DNA from: Acinetobacter sp. UBA801
GTDB lineage: Bacteria > Pseudomonadota > Gammaproteobacteria > Pseudomonadales > Moraxellaceae
Reading direction: 5' to 3'
Assembly: GCA_002296655.1 (NCBI GenBank)
Contig: DBIN01000026.1
Coordinates: 28,659-92,658, forward strand
Length of the DNA: 64,000 bases
In this document: in pieces, positions 43,470 through 52,195 of the stretch
Position numbering within the stretch: the first letter of the stretch is position 1
Layout: the number at the start of each line of letters is the position of its first letter
Notes under the pieces: generated by a model
The model's database searches: none
The model's input: the letters and a program-made list of their open reading frames with translations, nothing else
What the model was told of the DNA's origin: nothing
Position numbers and translations under genes: made by a program

Positions 43470-46400
43470 GCAGATTCCCCTTGTTTTTGAAGATTTTTCA
43501 CAGATTCATAATTTTCAATGATGGGCTGATACAGTCGATGGCTATATTGCTGAAACGCCTCAATCAACAACGGTTCAGTTTCACTGTCTTGAAAAATAAA
43601 TGACCAGTCTGGGTGATTTTTCTCATTTTCATCAATAAAGCTCCTCCTAGCGCCGCCATGCCAATATTTTACAAAACTTTCCATATTCAAAACCTGATCG
43701 GGCTGAGCTTCATCCCACTGAATTTCAAATTCTTTTTTATCTGTCATTTTTAAAACTAAAGCCGCAGGCAATAACACAGGATATTGCTGTGCATGTTTCC
43801 AGAACTCAAACCATTGGGCTAAATACTCGTGTGCTTGCTGTGCATTGATATTGGCAAAATGAATCACTGCATCTTTACACACCACAATCCGTTCTAAATC
43901 TTGCTGTTCTGTGTTCTGATAAGCCACCCAGAACAGATATTCCAACCATACTTCGGCATATTTTTTTGGTCTGGCACTTGCTGCCACCACGCTACACCAA
44001 AGCTTTGTCGGCTGTTCAGGCACTTGAATGCGAATATGCAAATGCGGATTCATTTTCCAAAGCTGTTGCGTTGTTGTGGTTGCTTCATCTGTAAACTGCT
44101 GGAGTGTGTCACGTAAATATTGCTGTTCTTGCAGTCCCGTTTTAAACGTGGCATTTAAGGTTTTGCCCACAGGCAAGGTATCTTGCAACAAGATTTCTGC
44201 ATCTTGCTCACCGTGTTGCAGTAAAAAATCACGCACACTATATTTTTCCAAACCATTTAAAATCAACGGTTCGTGGTTCATTACTGCAGTGTCGGACTGT
44301 AAGTTTTCGACTCCAATCGCTTTTAAATAGGCACGCGCAGGGAAACACACATCACGAATCCATTGCATGCTGTCTAACACCACCACGTCTTGCGGCAATA
44401 ATGGATATTCACCAAACCATGCTTCACGTGGTGTGGTTTCTTGCTGCATTTGTTTGGCAACCCGATACCATTGATCTTTAAAGCGAACTTCACGGCTTTC
44501 GGCAAAACGTAGCTGATCGAAAGGTTGCAAACTATGTAAATAATATAAAGATTTCAATTGTGCAGGAATCTCAACACCATTCAAATTTAAGCGTGAATCG
44601 CTAGCGCCATCGGGATGTTTCACAATCAATGCCAAATGCTGCACAAATTCCTGCACCACCACGGATGGATCACGCACCTCGCCATCGCTGACATCAAAAC
44701 CGTTATAAAATAACCAAACACTGTCTTGCGCCAACAATAAACTGTCTAAAAACGCCCCCTGATCATCCTCAATACGTGAACGATCTCCGAGTTGTGGTTT
44801 TAATAATTGCATCAAATCGAAAGCCAATTGCTGATCACGACTTGGGAACAAGCCATTGTCCAAATTCAACATCACAATCAGCTTATATGGCAGTGGACGA
44901 ATTGCACCAATTTGGCTAAAGGTAATGGCACCCGATGGACTGGCTTGTTCGAGTTGGGTTTCGAGCTGGGCAGAGATTTCTTGCAGAATATAATCCAGCG
45001 GTAAGCTTAAATGGCGCAAATCTTGACCCGGTTGCGCATCAAAATAACTGGCTAAGGTCAACATACGGTCATGTTTTTGCACCAAACTAAACACGGATGC
45101 CAACACATCTACCCCTGCATCTTGAAACTCACTCAAGTCTTGCATCAGTTGCTTGAGCCAATATTCCACCGTTTTGGCTTGCCCCAATTCATGCTGAATC
45201 AGCCAATCACGGCGCTGTGCAAAATCCTGATAAATTTGAATCAGTTTAAAGATCAATTCAAAATCACTGCTTTGCACATCAGCATAACTTAAAGTGTGCT
45301 GAACCACGCAATGCTCTGGCACTGCAACACCCAAAGCCAAACGATCTAAAGCAAACTTTAAGCTAAACCGATAATCTTGATCATCAGCACTCAGGCTACG
45401 TTTTAAATGCTCGGCATCCAAACCACGTTTAAAACCTGCATTGGCTAACAACTCATTCATGCGCTCGATATTGTTTAAATTCAAGGCATAACGCTGTTGT
45501 GTCGCAGCCAAACTCAACCAGTCGCCAAATTCCTCAAAGCTAAAACGTCCTTGTACCAACGTGATACGGCCAACCACTGCACGCCATGCATTATGAATAT
45601 CTAAAGAGCTGATGCCTGCAATTTGAATAGGCAAATACACACTGTCTTGACTGAGTTGATGCCCTAAAGCGGCTTGATTCTGCTGTGCTTTGTGTTGTCC
45701 TTTCTGATAAAGATCACGCTCACTTGGCGGTGCAGCAAATACGCTGCGAATTAAAGACTCTTGTTCTTTGAGTTTCGGACTCAACACCAAAATATCACTG
45801 GCTTGGCGGCTGTCATCTTGCCCTAGCCATGCAATTAAACGATCTTTGAGTACCTCAAGCTGACGTAAACTTGAATGACACACATGAATCTGCAGTGACT
45901 CATCGGCAGGGTCTAAGTCGTACGCCTGCGCGGTTGGCTCAACCAAATTCAACACATCAGATTGAATTTTACCAAGTAAATGTTGCGGCTCTTCTTCAGG
46001 GAAAAGATCGTACCACTCACCTTCGTCACCACTCGATAACGCCGCCAACAATGAAAAGTGATCTCGCGCCTGTTTACCAAAACGCGTTAGCAAGGGATGA
46101 TGTGACTCGCGAATATCAGCATTAAATTCACCATTATATTTTTTGATATATGCGGTAATATCATCATCACTTACCGTTTTATTTTGACTTTCCATCTCAC
46201 GAATAAAACGACTTTTGATTCGCGCATCCATGTTTAATTTCCATTTAGGATCGACCATGTCTGCCCAATATTCTTGCGATGGGTTGTAATGCAGAATAAA
46301 AATATCCATATACTGCGCCAAACGGCGAATAAACAATAACTGGCTTGGCGGCAAGTCTAATAAGGTAAAAATCACCAACTGTTTGGGTAATTTGTTAATA

Positions 46401-47206
46401 CATGCATTTGGATTTTCAGGATCGCCCAAGGCTTGCCAAAATTGCTGGTCAATCTCCTGCATTTTTTTGAAATCGGCATGGAAAATATGCGACCACAACC
46501 AACTTTGCCATTGCTCTAATTCTTCGGCTTGCGCTTGAGTGAATGCGTAAATTTCTAATGCTGCTTGTTTTTCTTCTTCACTCGCAAAGTTTTTAGGGGT
46601 ATAAATTTGCTGCTTTAAATTCAGACGTTTCTGCTGCCCCCAAACCGCCAACCAATTGCTTTGGCACTGGCAAACACCCTCACAGCCTTGTTGACAAAAA
46701 CCACGATAAACCATGTAGTTGCTAAATAAACGTGAAACTTTATCTGCCACCCAATACAGCATATTTTGTTTTTTAAGCTGCTTTTCTAAACCTTGTGGCA
46801 GTTGCTCTGCACTGTCATAAATCCGCTGGATCAAACCATGTAAATCATGTTCGGCAGGCAATGGGTTTTGTTCATGTTGAATCCACGGTTGCAAGTCATA
46901 AAACACACGCCATTGCATCACAATACGGGGAATATTTGCCTGACGAACCCGATCTTTATCATCTAAAACTGCCTGATAAGCCGCCCATTGAAAGGCACGA
47001 ATACGATGATGAAATTCAGTATTTGCACTAATGCCTTTTTGTTCAGCAATTTTTTCCGTTAGCCATTTTTCTACAGCCAGCGAAGGTACAATAAAATGCT
47101 GGGTTTGTAGTACCTGAAGCGGATTCGATGTCGGTTGACGTATGGTTTTCAGCATTTCATTGACTAAAATTTCTATACGTTGGCTTTGTATGACATGAAT
47201 CGCCAT
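43466..47206 (-). CDS. recC: exodeoxyribonuclease V subunit gamma (RecC)
   Basis: The Chi-recognising scaffold subunit of RecBCD, with inactive helicase and nuclease folds. The 1246-residue protein begins HVIQSQRIEILVNEMLKTIRQ and has VPSLAVEKWLTEKIAEQKGISAN. It then has KLPKQLVIFTLLDLPPSQLLFIRRLAQYMDIFILHYNPSQEYWAD and VIMLNLDNGLFPSRDQQLAFDLM, all typical of RecC; the usual first Walker lysine is absent, as in the family. It leads the minus-strand operon recC-recB-recD, the common order in this group. Confidence 0.96.
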   Translation of the reverse strand: MAIHVIQSQRIEILVNEMLKTIRQPTSNPLQVLQTQHFIVPSLAVEKWLTEKIAEQKGISANTEFHHRIRAFQWAAYQAVLDDKDRVRQANIPRIVMQWRVFYDLQPWIQHEQNPLPAEHDLHGLIQRIYDSAEQLPQGLEKQLKKQNMLYWVADKVSRLFSNYMVYRGFCQQGCEGVCQCQSNWLAVWGQQKRLNLKQQIYTPKNFASEEEKQAALEIYAFTQAQAEELEQWQSWLWSHIFHADFKKMQEIDQQFWQALGDPENPNACINKLPKQLVIFTLLDLPPSQLLFIRRLAQYMDIFILHYNPSQEYWADMVDPKWKLNMDARIKSRFIREMESQNKTVSDDDITAYIKKYNGEFNADIRESHHPLLTRFGKQARDHFSLLAALSSGDEGEWYDLFPEEEPQHLLGKIQSDVLNLVEPTAQAYDLDPADESLQIHVCHSSLRQLEVLKDRLIAWLGQDDSRQASDILVLSPKLKEQESLIRSVFAAPPSERDLYQKGQHKAQQNQAALGHQLSQDSVYLPIQIAGISSLDIHNAWRAVVGRITLVQGRFSFEEFGDWLSLAATQQRYALNLNNIERMNELLANAGFKRGLDAEHLKRSLSADDQDYRFSLKFALDRLALGVAVPEHCVVQHTLSYADVQSSDFELIFKLIQIYQDFAQRRDWLIQHELGQAKTVEYWLKQLMQDLSEFQDAGVDVLASVFSLVQKHDRMLTLASYFDAQPGQDLRHLSLPLDYILQEISAQLETQLEQASPSGAITFSQIGAIRPLPYKLIVMLNLDNGLFPSRDQQLAFDLMQLLKPQLGDRSRIEDDQGAFLDSLLLAQDSVWLFYNGFDVSDGEVRDPSVVVQEFVQHLALIVKHPDGASDSRLNLNGVEIPAQLKSLYYLHSLQPFDQLRFAESREVRFKDQWYRVAKQMQQETTPREAWFGEYPLLPQDVVVLDSMQWIRDVCFPARAYLKAIGVENLQSDTAVMNHEPLILNGLEKYSVRDFLLQHGEQDAEILLQDTLPVGKTLNATFKTGLQEQQYLRDTLQQFTDEATTTTQQLWKMNPHLHIRIQVPEQPTKLWCSVVAASARPKKYAEVWLEYLFWVAYQNTEQQDLERIVVCKDAVIHFANINAQQAHEYLAQWFEFWKHAQQYPVLLPAALVLKMTDKKEFEIQWDEAQPDQVLNMESFVKYWHGGARRSFIDENEKNHPDWSFIFQDSETEPLLIEAFQQYSHRLYQPIIENYESVKNLQKQGESA

Positions 47207-47432
47207 AAGCTGTCCTTTAATTTATTTTAAAGAAGAAAGTACGAGAAGGCGGTTGATCTATCACTCGCCCCAAGTACAACAAAAAATAAAGATTATTGGC
47301 TATACACTTACAATGGTATATGCCACTTTACAAGCATACTTTTATTGCCTACTTTTTTCAAAAAGTGCTTTGAATAAAGTGGTTTTATTCAGCAAACAGC
47401 ATACAATTATTCGCCATTTTAAGGTTGTACCT

Positions 47433-47942
47433 ATGATAAAAAGAGAGACAATTCCAGATAGCATTGATCCAAGCCTAGACTTGGAAATGATTCGCGCAGA
47501 ATGCCTAGAACTGGTCAAAAAACGTGCCTATTTCTCTGCAGGTGCAGCCGTCATTCCTGTGCCATTTTTGGACGTCGTGATTGATGTGGGCATATTGTCG
47601 CAACTGGTTCCAGAAATTAATGCACGTTTTGGCTTATCTCCTGAGCAAGTCAGTGTGTACGATCCTGAAACCCGAAAAGTCCACTGGAGCGAATTGCGTA
47701 AACGCGGTGTGGAATTTTCAGGTTTAGTCGTAGCGCGCACTGCAGTAAAAAAATCCCTGAATAATGTCGCAGCCAAGTACATCGCCAAACAAGTCACCAA
47801 GTTTATTCCATTGGGTGGACAAATGGTGGCTGCAGGTTTAGGTTATTTTATTATGAAAAAAATTGCCGAAACGCATGTTGAAGAAAGCTATAAACTGGCA
47901 AAAAGCATTCAGCTCAAACAAGCTAAAGTTGTGAATGCTTAA
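47433..47942 (+). CDS. DUF697-like membrane-associated protein
   Basis: From the ATG at 47433 (AAGG upstream) the product has 169 residues. The frame is open 60 codons further upstream, but that part lacks conserved-looking character. It contains a glycine/proline-rich hydrophobic hairpin, YFSAGAAVIPVPFLDVVIDVGILSQLVPEINARFGL, and a second one, FIPLGGQMVAAGLGYFIMKKIAE. This PxPFxD pattern resembles DUF697, a membrane-associated helical domain often fused to GTPases; here it stands alone. Function unknown. It converges on the phosphotransferase gene and shares its terminator. Confidence 0.65.
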   Translation: MIKRETIPDSIDPSLDLEMIRAECLELVKKRAYFSAGAAVIPVPFLDVVIDVGILSQLVPEINARFGLSPEQVSVYDPETRKVHWSELRKRGVEFSGLVVARTAVKKSLNNVAAKYIAKQVTKFIPLGGQMVAAGLGYFIMKKIAETHVEESYKLAKSIQLKQAKVVNA

Positions 47943-47981
47943 TTTTCAAATCAAACTGACTCAACACACAGACTTTGCATC

Positions 47982-48013
47982 CTCAAGGCAGATTATTCTG
48001 CCTTGAGTTGTTT
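47982..48013. terminator. Terminator overlapping the end of the phosphotransferase gene
   Basis: CTCAAGGCAGA and TCTGCCTTGAG form a perfect 11-bp stem around TTAT, followed by TTGTTTT on the plus strand. The stem includes the last codons and the stop of the minus-strand gene. Confidence 0.78.
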
Positions 48014-49414
48014 TAAGATAGTTCTTAAAATTTCCAAACGTGCTGCTTTTTTGTCATTACTCGGAATGATGTGCCACGGTGCATATTCAGTACTGGTACG
48101 TTGCAGCATATCTGCCGCAGCCACCAAATAATCATCCCAACGGCTGCGGTTACGCCAATCTTCATCTGTAATTTTAAAACGCTTATGTGCAGTTTCCTGA
48201 CGTGCTTTGAAACGCAGCTCTTGCTCATCTTTACTAATGGCTAACCAAAATTTGATCACGACAGTTTGATGGTCATTTAAGTCTTGTTCAAAGCGGTTGA
48301 TTTCGTCATAGGCACGCTGCCATTCCAGTGGACTAATCAAACTTTCTACACGTTCCACCAATACCCGCCCATACCAAGAACGGTCAAAAATATTGATTTT
48401 TTCTTCAGGCAGAATTTTCGTCCAAAAACGCCACAAATAAGGACGGCTGATTTCAAAGGCTTCAGGGGCGCTAATGGTATAAATTTCGTATTCACGCGGA
48501 TCCAGTTTTTTTACAATCCGTTTAATCGCGCCGCCTTTGCCTGCTGCGTCCATTCCTTCAAAAACAAGGCTGACATTACGGTTATCAAAACGCAGTGCAT
48601 CTGCCACTTTTTTAGTGAGTTTCTTTAACTCTGCTTTATAGTCATCATCATTGACCGATTCAGATACAGGATTAAGCAAAACTTCAGGAATTTCTGCAGG
48701 CTGCCAAGTAATGCCAGAGCTGGTTGGATGCACAGGACAATGCTGTAATGCACGTAAAATATGCTGTGCAAATTGCTGATCACGGATGGTTTCATCTTCG
48801 CAATCAATCATAATCCAGTCATCGGTAAAGCGTTGGCGCAGCTTCTGTATGTTGTCATATTGTTTTTTATTGCGCCAATCCAAACCGTGCAATTTATGCC
48901 AATGCACTTCGCTCGGCTCCATATCATCCAGCCGTTTTTGTAGTGATTTCCACGACAAGTCGAACCAGATTTTAATGACATCCACATGGTTGTTTTTTAA
49001 GTCTTCTTCGTAAGCACGCATTTTTTCGACATAATTATCAAACATCGTGTCATCAATTTGTTTGGACACATGCATGGCTGTGCTTAATAAGTCACTATAC
49101 CAATTGCCAAACATCAGCATTATTTGACCTTCGGCAGGAATAAAACGTGCATAAGGCTGCCAAAATACCTGTTTGGGATTAAACGGATGTGGCGCATCGG
49201 CTTTTACCCTTAAATAACGCGGATCGACCCATTCTCTTAATTGTTTAACCGCCTCACCTTTACCCGCCAATTCAATACCGCTCACTAAAATCAGTAAACT
49301 TTTGGCATTTTTTTCACCTTTGGTATTTTTTAAAGCATATTGGGCTTCAATGAGCTCGACTGAAAGTTGTTCTTCTTCCATGAGTTTAAATTCAGTATTT
49401 GCTTTTGACATCAT
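47993..49414 (-). CDS. pap: polyphosphate:AMP phosphotransferase (two-domain PPK2)
   Basis: Transfers phosphate from polyphosphate to AMP, making ADP. The 473-residue protein has two PPK2 domains. The C-terminal one (from about residue 255) is intact: Walker A VFEGMDAAGKGGAIKRIVKKLDPREYEI and the lid/Walker B region INIFDRSWYGRVLVERVE. The N-terminal copy keeps LVSGIELAGKGEAVKQLREWVDP, but the matching second motif is FGNWYSDLLSTAM, lacking the FDRSWYGR catalytic Asp and Arg. This asymmetry is known for class II two-domain PPK2 enzymes. A PAP enzyme was purified from Acinetobacter johnsonii, so this fits the genus. Confidence 0.93.
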   Translation of the reverse strand: MMSKANTEFKLMEEEQLSVELIEAQYALKNTKGEKNAKSLLILVSGIELAGKGEAVKQLREWVDPRYLRVKADAPHPFNPKQVFWQPYARFIPAEGQIMLMFGNWYSDLLSTAMHVSKQIDDTMFDNYVEKMRAYEEDLKNNHVDVIKIWFDLSWKSLQKRLDDMEPSEVHWHKLHGLDWRNKKQYDNIQKLRQRFTDDWIMIDCEDETIRDQQFAQHILRALQHCPVHPTSSGITWQPAEIPEVLLNPVSESVNDDDYKAELKKLTKKVADALRFDNRNVSLVFEGMDAAGKGGAIKRIVKKLDPREYEIYTISAPEAFEISRPYLWRFWTKILPEEKINIFDRSWYGRVLVERVESLISPLEWQRAYDEINRFEQDLNDHQTVVIKFWLAISKDEQELRFKARQETAHKRFKITDEDWRNRSRWDDYLVAAADMLQRTSTEYAPWHIIPSNDKKAARLEILRTILKQLKAE

Positions 49415-49602
49415 CTGCTCTGTTCTTGTGTTATTGCATCAGTATACGAATATCGACCCTTTTTTTAACAACTTTTCGCATATTTTTGTAGATTAATCTC
49501 AGACACTGACCTTTGCCGTTTGGAATTCTGTGCAATTTGTCATAGCGACGAGATCAAACTCACATTAAGATTTGCCCATTCAACTCAATCATGAGACACC
49601 CT

Positions 49603-50307
49603 ATGTCTAAACTTGCTGCATTAGATGAGCTATTAGAACTGTATTATCAATTTGAATATCATAAAAACCCTGTGCTTTTTCAACGCTTACAAGATGTGCA
49701 AGCATGGCAAAAGCAGCGTATGCAACGCACCCATGCCACACAGTTTGCCGAAAAGCACAATGTCTTGATGGCTGAATATTTCTTAAACCGCTTATATGGC
49801 GGCCCAGATTTTGATGCTTTGGCAGGTCAAATTGCCCGCCTACTGAAATATGCACACAAAGCTGAAAAAATCATTCCTGAAAATGCAATCAAAACAGGGA
49901 CATCTGGGGTGAGTTTGGCGATTTTAGCAGTGCAGTTAGATGAACAAGTCGCGATACAATTGCTACAAGACTATCCTGAAAATATGCCTTTAAATGATGA
50001 GATGATGCGTCTGACTTATTTAAAGCTTGATCAGGGCGAAGCGCGCTTAAAGCAACTAAATATGTTAGATGAACTGGGTAAAAACCTAGATAAATATATG
50101 CGCTCTTTTGTGGTCTATACCGCTTTTAAAATGTGTAAAGGCGCAGCGCAAAAATACAGTTTTCAAATTATGTATGAGTTTATGCAAGATGGCTTTTTAG
50201 CCATGAAACCATTAAAGTCTGCAGAGAAATTTGTGAAACAATTTACTGCCTCAGAGCGGGAAATTATTGCCAAAGTACATGCAGGTGACTTACACCCCTT
50301 TCAATAG
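49603..50307 (+). CDS. FFLEELY-like helical protein
   Basis: From the ATG at 49603 the 234-residue protein is all predicted helix. It contains HNVLMAEYFLNRLYGGPDFDALAGQIARLLKYAHKAEKIIP. The YFLxxLYGxxDF segment resembles the FFLEELY motif that names a family of unknown function found in gammaproteobacteria. Later parts include AFKMCKGAAQKYSFQIMYEFMQDGFLAMKPL. No signal peptide or known catalytic motif is seen. Single gene. Confidence 0.7.
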   Translation: MSKLAALDELLELYYQFEYHKNPVLFQRLQDVQAWQKQRMQRTHATQFAEKHNVLMAEYFLNRLYGGPDFDALAGQIARLLKYAHKAEKIIPENAIKTGTSGVSLAILAVQLDEQVAIQLLQDYPENMPLNDEMMRLTYLKLDQGEARLKQLNMLDELGKNLDKYMRSFVVYTAFKMCKGAAQKYSFQIMYEFMQDGFLAMKPLKSAEKFVKQFTASEREIIAKVHAGDLHPFQ

Positions 50308-50443
50308 TAGTCATGTTTACTCAGTTGATCTTTAAGCCATCTGTCAGCTCAAGCAGAAGAATTCCTCATTCTGTGAAATAGCCAACAATTCCATGCATGG
50401 CTAGCGCACTATTTGATTTTTTCTGTATATTATTCATAACAAT

Positions 50444-50488
50444 TGCATGATGATTACTGTACAAGTGCTTAGAATCTGTCATCATGCA
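50444..50488. promoter_or_regulatory. 10-bp inverted repeat upstream of ubiE
   Basis: TGCATGATGA (50444-50453) and TCATCATGCA (50479-50488) are perfect complements separated by 25 bases, ending 42 bases before the ubiE start. Arm length and position suit an operator pair; no regulator is known from this window. Confidence 0.5.
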
Positions 50489-50530
50489 TGCACTGCAGCC
50501 TTAAGTCTTTTATCCTGAGGAGTGACTCCA

Positions 50531-51475
50531 ATGTCGAATGAAAATCAAACGCCTACCGCTACTCCCGAGTCGGCACAACCAACAGACAAAGTGAGTCCAT
50601 TCTTAACCGAACCTCTACCGCAAGGCGCTCCACAAGGTCAGCAACAATCTTTAGAACAAAAGTTAACAGATACACCTGTCACAGGTTCAGTGCCAAAATA
50701 TAATTTGCCACGCGGTGCCAATACAGGCAATGTCGGTGCAACCACACACTTCGGCTATCAAACTGTTAGCAGTGAAGATAAGGCCCAGAAAGTCGCTGAA
50801 GTCTTCCACTCGGTTGCGAACAAATATGACATTATGAATGACTTAATGTCATTTGGTATTCACCGCTTATGGAAACGTTTTGCGATTAATATGTCTGGTG
50901 TACGTCGTGGTCAGCGCGTACTCGATATTGCAGGCGGTACAGGTGACTTAGCCAAAGTCTTTAGCCGTGAAGTTGGCCCTACAGGTCATGTGGTACTGTC
51001 AGATATTAACGAATCTATGCTGAATGTTGGGCGTGACCGTCTAATTGATGCAGGCTGTACCAATGTCGATTTCGTGTTGGCGAATGCTGAAACTTTAGAA
51101 CCATTTGAAGACAACAGCTTTGACTTGCTGACCATTTCATTTGGTTTACGTAACGTGACCGATAAAGATGCGGCTTTGGCAGCAATGTACCGTGTACTCA
51201 AGCCAGGTGGTCGTTTATTGATTTTAGAATTTTCAAAACCAGTATTTGAACCGTTCTCTAAGCTTTACGACTTATATTCATTCACAGCATTGCCGCTAAT
51301 GGGTAAAATTGTCGCAAACGACTCAGAAAGCTATAAATACTTGGCTGAATCTATTCGTATGCACCCAGATCAACGCACCTTAAAAGGCATGATGGAACAC
51401 GCAGGCTTCCAAAACTGTGATTACCACAACTTGACAGCTGGTATTGTTGCCGTTCACCGTGGTTTTAAACTCTAA
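50531..51475 (+). CDS. ubiE: ubiquinone/menaquinone C-methyltransferase UbiE
   Basis: Methylates the C2 position of the ubiquinone ring precursor. Core: [44 protein letters not shown], motif [37 protein letters not shown], and the C-terminal signature [18 protein letters not shown] with [17 protein letters not shown]. The 314 residues exceed E. coli UbiE (251) because of about 70 unconserved Gln/Pro/Thr-rich residues before THFGYQTV. The ATG at 50531 has GAGG ten bases upstream; a GTG at 50522 is the alternative. First gene of ubiE-ubiJ-ubiB. Confidence 0.97.
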   Translation: MSNENQTPTATPESAQPTDKVSPFLTEPLPQGAPQGQQQSLEQKLTDTPVTGSVPKYNLPRGANTGNVGATTHFGYQTVSSEDKAQKVAEVFHSVANKYDIMNDLMSFGIHRLWKRFAINMSGVRRGQRVLDIAGGTGDLAKVFSREVGPTGHVVLSDINESMLNVGRDRLIDAGCTNVDFVLANAETLEPFEDNSFDLLTISFGLRNVTDKDAALAAMYRVLKPGGRLLILEFSKPVFEPFSKLYDLYSFTALPLMGKIVANDSESYKYLAESIRMHPDQRTLKGMMEHAGFQNCDYHNLTAGIVAVHRGFKL

Positions 51476-51486
51476 GGCGTACCGCA

Positions 51487-52182
51487 ATGTGGTCAATTCT
51501 TGCCCTCGGTGCAGTTGAGAAACTAATTCATCATATGATTGATTTGGATGCGATTACTCGCATCCAGCTCAACCAACTGCACGGCAAAATGTTGCGTGTG
51601 GTGCTCGATTCACCACAGCTTTCTGTAGATGTCTTTTTTGATGACAACAAAGTTCGTTTAGAACCTACTGCAACAGGTCACAGCGAGCAGCCTTCTATTT
51701 TTGAACAACGCCCGTTTGATCAAGCGCAAAATATCAGTCCTGCAACGGCCACCTTGCATGTGAAGAATGTGGTGCAATTGCTCAAACTGTTGCTGTCAGA
51801 TGAAGTGGGCAATATTCCCCTGCAAGGTGACTATCATCTTTTGCAAGATATTCAGCGCATTATGCAACAGGCTGAACCAGACTTGGCCGCACATTTAAGC
51901 CCGTGGATTGGCCCTGCTTTGGCGCATGAAATTGGCAAAATTCAGCTTGCGCCGAAACATTTAAAACGTAGTCTGCACAGTCATTTATTCTTTGCTGAAG
52001 ATGCCCTAAAAGAAGACAGTGGTCTATTTGCCCCACGTTGGCAAATGGATGACTTACAACAAGACACGCGCATTTTTCAACAAAATTTAGACCGTGCCGA
52101 AGCCAAAATTCGACAGTTACAAGCGCAGCTTGATGCACAGCCAGATACCGCTGCTGACACCTTAAACTCCACCCAACCCTAG
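51487..52182 (+). CDS. ubiJ: ubiquinone biosynthesis accessory factor UbiJ
   Basis: The 231-residue protein has an SCP2-like lipid-binding N-terminal part (LGAVEKLIHHMIDLDAITRIQLNQLHGKMLRV, then VVQLLKLLLSDEVGNIPLQGDYHLLQDIQRIMQQAEPDLAAHLSPWIGPALAHEI). It ends with a coiled-coil C terminus (RIFQQNLDRAEAKIRQLQAQLD). UbiJ organises the soluble Ubi complex in E. coli by binding UbiK and lipid. Its place between ubiE and ubiB, as in E. coli, confirms the call although sequence conservation is modest. Confidence 0.92.
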   Translation: MWSILALGAVEKLIHHMIDLDAITRIQLNQLHGKMLRVVLDSPQLSVDVFFDDNKVRLEPTATGHSEQPSIFEQRPFDQAQNISPATATLHVKNVVQLLKLLLSDEVGNIPLQGDYHLLQDIQRIMQQAEPDLAAHLSPWIGPALAHEIGKIQLAPKHLKRSLHSHLFFAEDALKEDSGLFAPRWQMDDLQQDTRIFQQNLDRAEAKIRQLQAQLDAQPDTAADTLNSTQP

Positions 52183-52195
52183 GGAATAAGTCTTT

